DNA of 7,546 bases from a bacterium (GTDB lineage Bacteria; Chloroflexota; Dormibacteria; UBA8260; Bog-877), in contig JAKABA010000190.1 in the NCBI GenBank assembly GCA_021802115.1, positions 1 through 7,546 of the forward strand, read 5' to 3'. Positions 1-5,944 of this stretch are shown in pieces (position 1 is the first letter of the stretch; the number at the start of each line of letters is the position of its first letter). The notes below the pieces were generated by a model. The model was given only the letters and a program-made list of their open reading frames with translations, did not search any database and had not been told where the DNA came from. A program made the position numbers and the translations under genes.

Positions 1-87
1 GTGGTGCTCGACCAGGCGATTCGCCACCGCGATCGGCGTCGCAGCAAGCGCGAGCTCCCTGAGAAGGTGGCTGCGGGTACCCGCTAA
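1..87 (+). CDS. C-terminal tail of an unidentified protein (partial)
   Basis: Frame 1 is open from the left edge to a TAA at 85-87 and gives 28 residues, beginning VVLDQAIRHRDRRRSKREL. The piece is basic and helical-looking, with a run of Arg and Lys in the middle. I do not recognise a family from so short a tail. The TAA lies nine bases before the proC ATG and also forms the first three bases of the proposed proC -10 hexamer. A second frame is open over the same bases, so the frame choice is an inference from its sensible stop next to proC. Confidence 0.4.
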   Translation: MVLDQAIRHRDRRRSKRELPEKVAAGTR

Positions 88-90
88 CCT
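85..90 (+). promoter_or_regulatory. -10 hexamer of a leaderless proC promoter
   Basis: TAACCT fits the actinobacterial -10 pattern TANNNT. Exactly six bases (GATCGG) separate it from the ATG at 97, so transcription would be expected to start at the A of the start codon. No Shine-Dalgarno sequence precedes the ATG and no clear -35 is visible. The same spacing recurs before three other genes in this window. Confidence 0.5.
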
Positions 91-96
91 GATCGG

Positions 97-996
97 ATGG
101 AGGACCGAGACCCGCGCGCTGTGCCCTTGGCGGGGTCCGATGAGCCAACCGCCGTCTGGCCAGAGCTCCGGCTGGGGGTGGTGGGCACCGGGGCGATGGC
201 GGAGGCGATGATCGCCGGCCTGCTCGACCGAGGGCTGGTGCCACCCCAGCGAATCACCTGCAGCCATCCACGCAGCCAGCGCCGACAGGCGCTCAGAGCC
301 AGGCTCGGGGTCGGGACCACGGCGGACAACGCGACCGCCGTCGCCGATGCGGACGTCGTACTGCTGGCGGTGAAACCTCAGGTTCTGCCCCGGGTCATGC
401 CCGAGCTTGCGGGGAGGATCCCGTCCTCGGCCCTGGTGATCAGCATCGTGGCCGGAGCCACGACTGGGGTTCTGGGCAGCGGCCTGAGACACCCGGCGCT
501 GGTCAGGGCAATGCCCAACACGCCCGCTCAGATCGGCTCGGGGGTCACCGTGTGGTACGGAACTCCAGAGGTCGATGCTCGGGCCGTGGATTTGACCCGA
601 GCGCTGCTCTCAGCACTTGGGTCGGAGATCCAGGTCGGGCAGGAGGAATTCGTGGCGATGGCGACTGCGGTCAGTGGCACCGGTCCCACCTACACCTTCA
701 TGTTCATAGAGGCAATGATCGATGCTGCGGTTCATCTGGGATTCCCCCGCCAGGTGGCGCGCCGACTCGTGGTGGAGACGGTCATCGGGGCCGCCGCGTT
801 CGCCGCCCAGAGCGAACATCATGTCGCGGAGCTGCGCGATATGGTCACCTCTCCCGGCGGCACCTCGGCCGCCGCTCTGGCGGAGTTGGAGCGGGGGCGG
901 TTTCGAACTGTGATCTCCGATTCGGTCTGGGCGGCCTACCGCCGGACGGTGGAGCTGGAGGGGAGCCTGGCTACTCGAGCTGGATCCGATCCCTGA
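97..996 (+). CDS. proC: Pyrroline-5-carboxylate reductase
   Basis: ProC reduces 1-pyrroline-5-carboxylate to L-proline with NAD(P)H in the cytoplasm, the last step of proline synthesis. The 299-residue product shows the family marks in order: the Rossmann dinucleotide motif GVVGTGAMAEAM (about 27-38), LAVKPQ (90-95), RAMPNTPA (137-144), SGTGPTY (193-199, matching the usual SGSGPAY) and the C-terminal TSPGGTS segment of the helical dimerisation domain (about residues 251-257). The usual length is near 270. The excess is a roughly 24-residue N-terminal extension before the Rossmann fold. I keep the ATG at 97 because a TANNNT hexamer lies exactly six bases upstream, fitting a leaderless mRNA. 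A start nearer the fold cannot be excluded. It appears to be transcribed on its own. Confidence 0.96.
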   Translation: MEDRDPRAVPLAGSDEPTAVWPELRLGVVGTGAMAEAMIAGLLDRGLVPPQRITCSHPRSQRRQALRARLGVGTTADNATAVADADVVLLAVKPQVLPRVMPELAGRIPSSALVISIVAGATTGVLGSGLRHPALVRAMPNTPAQIGSGVTVWYGTPEVDARAVDLTRALLSALGSEIQVGQEEFVAMATAVSGTGPTYTFMFIEAMIDAAVHLGFPRQVARRLVVETVIGAAAFAAQSEHHVAELRDMVTSPGGTSAAALAELERGRFRTVISDSVWAAYRRTVELEGSLATRAGSDP

Positions 997-1355
997 TCCA
1001 GGTCGTGACCTCGCAAGACCGGCGGTCACTGCCTCCGCCTGCGGTCAACCGCAATTCGTCCGGCTCGGCAGGACCCGCCCCCGCCGGGCCGCACGGGGCT
1101 GGGGTGGGCCGGTGTTGTCCGGGACGGTGCCCGCTCGGGTCCACCCGTCCCCCAGGCCGGGGCGCCGTGGCCGCCCGCCCCGGGTCCGGACGCGCGTCGG
1201 GAAACATCGGGTCTGCGTCCGGGGCCACAGCCAGTTGACTTGGCGCGGCCGACCGCTCCGGCGGGCGCTCATGAACCATCGGTGCATAGCCGGCGCTGCC
1301 GGCGTCAGAGCGGCTCCCAGCTCTCTCTAAGGCAAGGAAGGTAGGCTCAGCCTGA
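997..1355. other. Gene-free gap with GC-rich hairpins
   Basis: I see no convincing gene here; open frames on both strands have shadow-like Arg/Pro/Gly-rich composition. The gap holds an 8-bp inverted repeat, CCGGGGCG at 1157-1164 and CGCCCCGG at 1176-1183, with an 11-base loop. A 10-bp palindrome GACGCGCGTC follows at 1188-1197. A 6-3-6 repeat of GCCGGC lies at 1289-1303. None has a T-run, so none is a textbook intrinsic terminator, though one could end the proC transcript. The right end holds the promoter region of the next gene. Confidence 0.5.
1342..1353 (+). promoter_or_regulatory. Possible -10 hexamer overlapped by a palindrome before the membrane protein
   Basis: TAGGCT at 1342-1347 fits TANNNT and ends eight bases before the ATG at 1356, giving a leaderless or nearly leaderless transcript. 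It overlaps a perfect 5-1-5 palindrome, AGGCT-C-AGCCT, at 1343-1353. A repressor bound there would cover the -10 element, so it may be an operator. A purine-rich AAGGAAGG at about 1334-1341 could instead be a distant ribosome binding site. The regulator is unknown. Confidence 0.3.
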
Positions 1356-1895
1356 ATGTCTGCCTCGGTACGCCAGCCCGACGAACTGCTCGCCCTGATC
1401 CCTGATGAGGTCCGGCAGCTGTTGTCGGCATTCGCCATCGACTTCAACCCCCAGCATGAACATCCCGCCTGGAGCCGGATGGTGCTCGCGACCGGGGTGG
1501 CGGTGGTGGCGTCCCTGCTCGCGGATGCGATCCTGGTCGCCGTGGGAACCACTGTGTTTCCGGCGACGAGGGGCTTTGTGCACTTCCAGTTCTCCGACTA
1601 CGGGAAGCTCACCGTGATCGGTGTGGTGCTTGCATGTGCGGCTTGGCCCATCGTGAGCCGGATCTCGTCGGCCCCCCGCTGGCTCTTCTTTCGCATGGCG
1701 GTGGTCGTGACGCTGGTGCTGTGGCTGCCGGACATCTGGATCCTAATCCATGGGGAACCGGTCCATGCGGTTCTGGTGCTGATGCTGATGCACCTGGCCA
1801 TCGCCTTCGTCACGTATCCCACCCTGGTCCGCCTGGCCCCGGTCCGCCCCCGCGGGGAGGCCCTGGTGGGGCGCTCGCTGCCACTCTGGGTCTGA
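1356..1895 (+). CDS. Four-helix integral membrane protein of unknown function
   Basis: The 179-residue product has a soluble N-terminal stretch of about 42 residues and then four predicted membrane segments, near 43-66, 84-102, 108-130 and 134-155, with a short basic C-terminal tail. There is no signal peptide or catalytic motif that I recognise. The layout of four helices with a polar loop between the first two resembles small uncharacterised actinobacterial membrane families such as DUF6069, but I cannot confirm membership by eye. It stands alone on the + strand and converges with the 74-residue gene on the - strand. The ATG at 1356 is preferred because promoter-like sequence lies directly upstream. 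Confidence 0.75.
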   Translation: MSASVRQPDELLALIPDEVRQLLSAFAIDFNPQHEHPAWSRMVLATGVAVVASLLADAILVAVGTTVFPATRGFVHFQFSDYGKLTVIGVVLACAAWPIVSRISSAPRWLFFRMAVVVTLVLWLPDIWILIHGEPVHAVLVLMLMHLAIAFVTYPTLVRLAPVRPRGEALVGRSLPLWV

Positions 1896-1912
1896 CCACC
1901 AGGTCGCCGCGA

Positions 1913-1940
1913 GGGCGGCAGGGCGGAGGTGATGCCGCCC
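1913..1940. terminator. Hairpin between convergent genes, possible terminator
   Basis: GGGCGGCA at 1913-1920 pairs perfectly with TGCCGCCC at 1933-1940 across a 12-base loop. It sits 18 bases after the membrane-protein stop and just beyond the end of the convergent 74-residue gene. There is no T-run on either side, so if it terminates transcription it does so in the U-tract-free manner proposed for some high-GC actinobacteria. An overlapping alternative stem, GCCGC/GCGGC, lies at 1906-1919. Confidence 0.3.
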
Positions 1941-1955
1941 GACCAGACCTTACGT

Positions 1956-2180
1956 TCAGCTGGTTCGGGGCTGGCCCGGTCTGCGGGGCGGCGCCGGTTG
2001 GGGGATGTGCCCCCGGGTCGTCCGTGTGGCCCGGTCCGCGCCAGGGCCCTGGGACTGACGTTGCCGGCGAATTGACTCGAGCTGGCGGCGCAGGTTGCCC
2101 CCGTTGACGACCATGCGGGTAACCCGCTTGCGGTCACGGCGGCGCGCACGCTCCGCCTCGGTGGGAGACAGATCGGACAT
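1956..2180 (-). CDS. Small basic protein of unknown function (74 residues)
   Basis: The product starts MSDLSPTEAERARRRDRKR and has a hydrophilic, strongly basic, helix-prone N-terminal half (to about residue 43). A Pro/Arg/Gln-rich, probably disordered tail follows. I recognise no domain; a nucleic-acid-binding role would be a guess from charge only. Three points suggest a real gene: third codon positions are mostly G or C, the N-terminal half has balanced protein-like composition, and TAAGCT sits exactly six bases before the ATG as it does for confident genes here. It lies downstream of the transporter on the same strand with about 96 bases between them. Confidence 0.6.
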   Translation of the reverse strand: MSDLSPTEAERARRRDRKRVTRMVVNGGNLRRQLESIRRQRQSQGPGADRATRTTRGHIPQPAPPRRPGQPRTS

Positions 2181-2186
2181 GGCACA

Positions 2187-2192
2187 AGCTTA
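2187..2192 (-). promoter_or_regulatory. -10 hexamer of a leaderless promoter for the 74-residue gene
   Basis: On the - strand TAAGCT (TANNNT) is followed by six bases (TGTGCC) and then the ATG at 2180. There is no Shine-Dalgarno sequence. The geometry is identical to that before proC, the transporter and the methyltransferase. Confidence 0.45.
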
Positions 2193-2226
2193 GGTCCTTG
2201 CCGAGGTGGCGCCGCTTCCGTGCTGG

Positions 2227-2260
2227 CCGGTCACGTCCGACCCCAAGCCGAGGTGACCGG
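2227..2260 (-). terminator. 8-bp inverted repeat downstream of the transporter, possible terminator
   Basis: CCGGTCAC at 2227-2234 and GTGACCGG at 2253-2260 are perfect inverted repeats with an 18-base loop, beginning about 16 bases after the transporter stop codon. No T-run follows on the - strand, so termination is inferred from position only. A protein-binding site is an alternative. Confidence 0.3.
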
Positions 2261-2276
2261 GGTCCAGTTGGCTGGT

Positions 2277-3278
2277 CTATCCGCCGACCGTCGCCCGCAC
2301 CGAGGGGTCACGCTTGATCACAATCCTCTCTTTGGTTTTGAGGAAGTTCATCGCCGTGACCGCGCTCACCAGGATCAGTGCACCGAGGAGTTCGGTGGGT
2401 CGAAGCGGGGCTCCGAACCCATAGGGGCTGGGCAGGGAGAAGACCAAGAACAGCGCTGCCGGGTAGCCGAGCTCTGCCAGCGTCGAGATGGAGGCGGGCG
2501 TCGCCGAGAGAGAGCGGTAGTAGAGAACCATGGCGAGTACTCCGGGCACCAGAGCGATTCCCAGGAACGCGGGCAGCTGGCTCGGGGCGTACTTCGAGAA
2601 CCCGTCCAGGCCACCGTTGGTGGCCAGCATCAGCACCAGCAGGATGGGCAATGCCAGGGCGAAGCGCATGGCTGAGGTGGTGGTGAAGGACACCCCGGCG
2701 AGTGCCACCCGGCCGAAGACCGTCCCGGCGGCCCACAGGGCGACCGCGCCGAGCACGAAGGCGGCTGCCAGCAGTTGCCCGCTCGGTGCTCCCGGGACCT
2801 GAGCGATCACGATGAGGTAGGCGCCCACCAGTGCGACCGCAGCCAGCGGCCAGAAGGAGCGGGGACGTCGCTCGTGCAGGATCAGCCACGACAGCGTGAG
2901 CCCGAAGACGGGCTGTAGCAGATACAGGAGGTAGACCTCCGACTCCGCTCCCGGCGTGGTGGCGTAGGCGAGCGAGCGAGTGAATAGAACCGTGGCGAAG
3001 GCCTGGGGACCCGCCGCGATCACGGCCAGGGCCAGCCAGGTTCGCCAGGACGCGGATCTGAGCTCGCGGGCCACAGTGGCGGCGAAGGGGATGAAGCAGA
3101 GGGCGATCAGCAGGTCCTCGACCAGCACGATCTGGCTGGATGTGAGGCCGTCACGGACCAGAGCTGGCCGAAAGTAGGCATCCGCAGCCCAGAGCGCCGC
3201 CGCCACGGTGATGAACAGAGGAGAGAAGCGGTCGATGAACCCTGCCCGAGTTCGGGACTTGCCACTGGCTTGCGTCAT
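2277..3278 (-). CDS. EamA/DMT-superfamily transporter
   Basis: The product is a 333-residue integral membrane protein with about ten hydrophobic segments arranged as two EamA repeats of five helices. The first repeat ends with the family-typical LLQPVFGLTLSWLILHE segment, a conserved Gln-Pro followed by a membrane helix and a Glu. The second carries the matching LAELGYPAALFLV. Members export or import amino acids, nucleotides, sugars or other metabolites across the cytoplasmic membrane; the substrate cannot be read from sequence. The C-terminus is basic, as expected for a cytoplasmic tail. The frame extends upstream to a GTG at 3356, but those 26 extra residues are not transporter-like. TACCCT exactly six bases before the ATG at 3278 supports the shorter start. 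Confidence 0.88.
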   Translation of the reverse strand: MTQASGKSRTRAGFIDRFSPLFITVAAALWAADAYFRPALVRDGLTSSQIVLVEDLLIALCFIPFAATVARELRSASWRTWLALAVIAAGPQAFATVLFTRSLAYATTPGAESEVYLLYLLQPVFGLTLSWLILHERRPRSFWPLAAVALVGAYLIVIAQVPGAPSGQLLAAAFVLGAVALWAAGTVFGRVALAGVSFTTTSAMRFALALPILLVLMLATNGGLDGFSKYAPSQLPAFLGIALVPGVLAMVLYYRSLSATPASISTLAELGYPAALFLVFSLPSPYGFGAPLRPTELLGALILVSAVTAMNFLKTKERIVIKRDPSVRATVGG

Positions 3279-3284
3279 ACCAAA

Positions 3285-3290
3285 AGGGTA
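3285..3290 (-). promoter_or_regulatory. -10 hexamer of a leaderless transporter promoter
   Basis: On the - strand TACCCT (TANNNT) is followed by TTTGGT and then the ATG at 3278, a six-base spacer. No Shine-Dalgarno sequence is present. This site decides the transporter start over the longer frame opening at 3356. Confidence 0.45.
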
Positions 3291-3538
3291 CGGGACGCCG
3301 CCTCGAAGCAGCGGCTCTCGGCCTGGCCCACTGACCGGCAGTGGCGCATCTGCCACCGTGCACCCGCACCGCCACCCGGGTTGTGGCCCATGTCTGGAGC
3401 CGGGGCCAACCGACCCTGGGTCCGGCCGGTGCTAATAGGCAGCGGGTCCTGCCGCCCGGGATGGCCCCGCACCAGGGCGCGCTGGGCATAACTGCTCACA
3501 CTTGCGGGCCACTCCTCGATTGAGTGCCGAACCCCCGA

Positions 3539-3949
3539 TCACTCGCCGTCCGGGGCCCCGATCCGTCCTGCCTCGTTCGGACCTTCGAGGGCCAGCCGAT
3601 AGCCGCTCGGAGTCTCCAGGATGATCCGCCGGTAACTCCACCCGGGTGCCGGGTTATTCTCCTCCACCTGGCAGACCAGTCCGGCATTCCGGCACCGCTC
3701 CAGCATCGCATCGAGGTCTGAGACCAGGATCTGCCAGGTCAGTACGCTTTGGGGGTCGTTGGGAACCGGGGATTGCTGGATGCCGAACTCCGCTGCTCCG
3801 GCGCCAAAGGCGATGAAGTCCGGGTACTCCTCCCCTTCGTACGTTATCGGCAGACCCAGGCGCTCATAGAATGCCCGCTCTGCGGCCAGGTCCCCAACGT
3901 GCAGCACTGGGGCGAGGCGCACAAACAGGTTGGTCGTCTGCGCGGTCAT
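3539..3949 (-). CDS. VOC-superfamily (glyoxalase/bleomycin-resistance fold) protein
   Basis: The 136-residue product has the size and pattern of a single VOC module built from two beta-alpha-beta-beta-beta repeats. The first repeat reads LAPVLHVGDLAAERAFYERLG (about residues 11-31), with the usual beta strand, helix and FYERLG turn, then FIAFGAGAAEFGI. The second has WQILVSDLDAMLERCRNAG and ends with the strand pair RRIILETPSGYRLALEG. Members include glyoxalase I, dioxygenases and resistance proteins. Here the function is open and the metal ligands are not clear, so a small-molecule binding role is possible. I use the ATG at 3949; GTG codons at 3955 and 3982 are in frame and would add 2 or 11 residues. 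It is isolated on the - strand. Confidence 0.82.
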   Translation of the reverse strand: MTAQTTNLFVRLAPVLHVGDLAAERAFYERLGLPITYEGEEYPDFIAFGAGAAEFGIQQSPVPNDPQSVLTWQILVSDLDAMLERCRNAGLVCQVEENNPAPGWSYRRIILETPSGYRLALEGPNEAGRIGAPDGE

Positions 3950-4231
3950 GGACACCCAGCGGCGCCGCGGGCCCACGCCCACGGAGCCGAACGTTGAGTG
4001 TGGTCGGCTTGCGGCCTGAAGACCATGGCGGCCCGTGGGTCAGTGCGGGCCGGCAGGAAATGGGATCGAAGGCTGCGCCGGACGACCGCTCTGGCTCGGC
4101 GTCCGCCTCCCTGCACGTCAGCAATCCCAGCAACCGCCACTGTCGACTCCACGGTTGACGGGCGCCGGTTAGCTCCGGGAGGAATGAACGTCCGCGACTG
4201 GGAGCAGGGCTCTCCAGTGGGACACCTGACG

Positions 4232-4255
4232 CCGTGGCCAATCATTGAGCCACGG
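4232..4255. repeat. 24-bp near-perfect palindrome
   Basis: CCGTGGC at 4232-4238 and GCCACGG at 4249-4255 flank a core, CAAT-C-ATTG, that is itself an inverted repeat. Only one unpaired A at 4248 breaks the symmetry. The dyad extends to the centre, which suits a protein-binding site better than an RNA hairpin. No T-run follows on either strand. Confidence 0.4.
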
Positions 4256-4448
4256 TGCGCAAGCCCCGATCGCCAGACGCCCAGCGCCCGGCAGGTGAAT
4301 GCGTCGATGCCGGCCGAGGGGTAGCTTAGGTCAGTGGGTGACCGCCGACCGCGGAACTGCCTGAGCGCGTCCCACGCGCGTTCACTCGACCCGTTGAATC
4401 CGGTGGGGGTGCCGGATCCGGACACGGTTCGTGCATCACGGCACACGC

Positions 4449-4463
4449 CTTGCATGATGCAAG
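4449..4463. promoter_or_regulatory. Perfect 15-bp palindrome, candidate operator
   Basis: CTTGCAT-G-ATGCAAG is a perfect 7-1-7 palindrome. Its right arm GATGCAA recurs at 4489-4495, 33 bases (about three helical turns) away, and a related TGCATCA lies at 4432-4438. TACTGT at 4465-4470, directly downstream, fits TANNNT. The size and symmetry resemble sites of small winged-helix or TetR-type repressors, but no regulator gene is present in the window to match it. Confidence 0.4.
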
Positions 4464-4550
4464 TTACTGTATCAGCACGGTCTGGTGCGATGCAACTGGG
4501 TGACGGTACCGCGGGGCCTCGACGCGGCCTCGGCGGGCGATCCGCAACGG

Positions 4551-4571
4551 ATACCCCGGGGGGTGTATATT
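4551..4571 (+). promoter_or_regulatory. Thioredoxin promoter with CsoR/CstR-like operator
   Basis: ATAC, a run of C, a run of G, then GTAT occupies 4551-4569 (ATACCCCGGGGGGTGTAT). It overlaps TATATT at 4566-4571, the best -10 hexamer upstream of the thioredoxin gene. CsoR/CstR-family repressors, which sense copper or reactive sulfur, are known to bind AT-flanked C-tract/G-tract dyads like this, and CstR-type regulons handle thiol and persulfide metabolism. Transcription would start near 4578 and leave a short leader of roughly 36 bases. The assignment is by resemblance only. Confidence 0.4.
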
Positions 4572-4613
4572 GATGTGAAGCAGAACCCACTTCGGCGCAT
4601 TTCTGAGGTTGTT

Positions 4614-5000
4614 ATGGCAACGGTCAAACTTGGCGGCGACAGCTTCAACACCACGGTCACTGGGCCGGGTATCGTCCTGGTCGACTTCTGGGCAGCCTGG
4701 TGCGGGCCCTGCAGAGCCTTCGGGCCCGTCTTCGAGGCGGCCTCCGACGCCAACCCGGACATCGTCTTCGGCAAGGTCGACACCGAGGCCGAGCCAGAGC
4801 TGGCCGGGGCTCTGGGCATCAGGTCGATACCGACCCTGATGATCTTCCGGGACGGAATCCTGGTCTTCTCGGAGCCGGGAGCCCGGCCCGCGCCCGCCCT
4901 GGCGAAGTTGATCGATGCCGTACGCGGCTTGGACATGGATGAGGTGCGCCGGGAGGTTGCCAAGGCCGAGGAGGAAGAGCGGGCGGCAGAAGCCGTCTGA
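4614..5000 (+). CDS. Thioredoxin-family protein
   Basis: The 128-residue product is a cytoplasmic thiol-disulfide oxidoreductase of classic thioredoxin fold. The redox motif WCGPC is at residues 29-33, preceded by LVDFWAA, and the cis-proline loop SIPTL has its proline at 73. FGKVDTEAEPELAGALGI fits the central strand and helix. After the fold comes a conserved-looking segment, LDMDEVRREV, and an acidic, Ala/Glu-rich tail; similar tails occur in actinobacterial thioredoxin-like proteins. The frame is open back to 4485, but the ATG at 4614 fits the fold and has GAGG five bases upstream, the clearest ribosome binding site in the window. This agrees with a leadered transcript from the promoter at 4551-4571. 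Confidence 0.93.
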   Translation: MATVKLGGDSFNTTVTGPGIVLVDFWAAWCGPCRAFGPVFEAASDANPDIVFGKVDTEAEPELAGALGIRSIPTLMIFRDGILVFSEPGARPAPALAKLIDAVRGLDMDEVRREVAKAEEEERAAEAV

Positions 5001-5102
5001 CCGAGCCGGCGCAGCTCCGCTTCCTCGACTTGGTCCGACACCCAGGGGCTGGCGGTCGCCGCCGAGGGAAGCTGCCAGAGTGCGGCCGTGGATCGGAGCC
5101 GG

Positions 5103-5921
5103 TCAGACCGGACGCTCCGCCACCAGCGTGAACAGTATCGGGACGGGCTCGCCGCCAAGACGGAGGCGGTAGCGCCCGTCGGCTTCGGGGCCACCGAGGT
5201 CACCCCGGTAGTCGCGAGGCCAGTCGGTGCGCTCGGCGAGCCAGCGGACTACGAGGCCCGCCTCCACGGCCGCAGTGACCACCTCGCCGATGCTGTGGGC
5301 ATATTGGATCGTCTTGGTGGCCTCGATCCTGGCAGCGCGGTCGGTGTAGCTGCCAGGGACGTCAAACACATGTGGCCCATCGAAGCAGTAGGGGAAGTCG
5401 AGCACCGCCGGATCGGTGGTGTCGACCATGCTCTGGAGCGGGTGCAGCTCGACCAGGGCCAGGCGGCCCCCGGGCCGCAGCAGGTCGTGAGCCGCTGCCA
5501 TCCAGCGGTCGATGTCGCCGATCCAACACAACACTCCGATCGTGGCGTAGGCGAGATCAAATTTTCCGAGGAGGCCTGAGGGTGGGTGGCAGACGTCAGC
5601 CTCGACCAGGGAAAGTTCGACGCCACAGCGCTCCGCGAGCGCCGCGGCCTTTGCCAGGGCGACCGGCGAGAAGTCCAGCCCGGTCACGTGGGCCCCGGCG
5701 CGGGCCAGGCTGATCGAGTCGAAGCCGATGTGGCACTGCAGGTGGATCACGTCCAGCCCAGCCACATCGCCGACGGCGCGGCGAATGGCTTCCTCCTCGA
5801 CCTCGGTGAGCGAGGACGCCCCCGCCACCAGAGCCGCCGAATCGTAGAGCCTGTCCTGCCCATGCACCCGGGCCCGATCGTCCCAGTTTCTGCGGTTGAC
5901 GTCGAGTGCATCCATGGTCAC
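5103..5921 (-). CDS. Class I SAM-dependent methyltransferase
   Basis: The 272-residue product has a Rossmann-like methyltransferase core of the Methyltransf_11/25 type. The SAM-binding motif I appears as the variant LQCHIGFDS (residues 61-69), seen in a subgroup of these enzymes in place of the usual DxGxGxG. Motif II follows as GLDFSP (81-86), whose Asp83 should bind the ribose. Then come VEADV (Asp109), the FDLAYATIGVLCWI strand and LLRPGGRLALVELHP, the post-motif helix-turn-strand. The C-terminal third, with aromatic residues and a predicted substrate lid, gives no substrate clue. The first codon is GTG at 5921: TAGAGT lies exactly six bases upstream, favouring it over the ATG two codons later. 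It converges with the thioredoxin gene across 102 bases. Confidence 0.9.
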   Translation of the reverse strand: MTMDALDVNRRNWDDRARVHGQDRLYDSAALVAGASSLTEVEEEAIRRAVGDVAGLDVIHLQCHIGFDSISLARAGAHVTGLDFSPVALAKAAALAERCGVELSLVEADVCHPPSGLLGKFDLAYATIGVLCWIGDIDRWMAAAHDLLRPGGRLALVELHPLQSMVDTTDPAVLDFPYCFDGPHVFDVPGSYTDRAARIEATKTIQYAHSIGEVVTAAVEAGLVVRWLAERTDWPRDYRGDLGGPEADGRYRLRLGGEPVPILFTLVAERPV

Positions 5922-5927
5922 CAGACG

Positions 5928-5933
5928 ACTCTA
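5928..5933 (-). promoter_or_regulatory. -10 hexamer of a leaderless methyltransferase promoter
   Basis: On the - strand TAGAGT (TANNNT) is followed by CGTCTG and then the GTG at 5921, a six-base spacer. It sits in the 23-base gap between the toxin remnant stop and this gene, so the methyltransferase need not depend on the toxin-antitoxin promoter. Confidence 0.45.
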
Positions 5934-5944
5934 CAGAGACACCG

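Larger units (their letters stand above)
3950..4613. other. Long gene-free stretch rich in inverted repeats
   Basis: About 660 bases separate the divergent VOC and thioredoxin genes. Open frames exist on both strands, but their composition is not protein-like and none shows a domain. Instead there are many inverted repeats: CGGCCCG/CGGGCCG at 4029-4052, CGGACG/CGTCCG at 4079-4105, CCGTGGC/GCCACGG at 4232-4255, ATCCGG/CCGGAT at 4398-4417, CGTG-CAT-CACG at 4430-4440 and the perfect palindrome at 4449-4463. The right end carries the thioredoxin promoter. A structured RNA or a regulatory region is possible; I matched no known riboswitch or tRNA. Confidence 0.5.

Noticed and set aside
552..1238. 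A 228-codon + strand frame overlapping the end of proC
   Set aside because: It is a shifted-frame shadow of proC that runs into the hairpin-rich gap; its Gly/Arg/Pro composition is typical of GC-rich shadows.
971..1552. A 193-codon - strand frame across the 997-1355 gap
   Set aside because: It overlaps both proC and the membrane protein and is Arg/Ser/Pro-rich with no motif.
1598..2185. A 195-codon - strand frame across the membrane protein and the 74-residue gene
   Set aside because: It overlaps a clear four-helix protein on the opposite strand and has shadow composition; the 74-residue frame has better codon use and a promoter.
4160..4300. Possible tRNA or glycine-riboswitch resemblance on the - strand
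   Set aside because: A GGAGAG and a GTTCATTCC segment look suggestive, but no cloverleaf folds and the conserved riboswitch core is missing.
3946..4590. A 214-codon - strand frame in the VOC-thioredoxin gap
   Set aside because: Composition is Arg/Pro/Ser/Gly-rich throughout with no domain. It overlaps the thioredoxin promoter and the VOC start, so it is most likely a chance open frame in high-GC DNA.
5088..5112. Hairpin CCGGT/ACCGG at the convergent thioredoxin-methyltransferase junction as a terminator
   Set aside because: The stem is only 5 bp, it overlaps the methyltransferase stop codon and there is no T-run.
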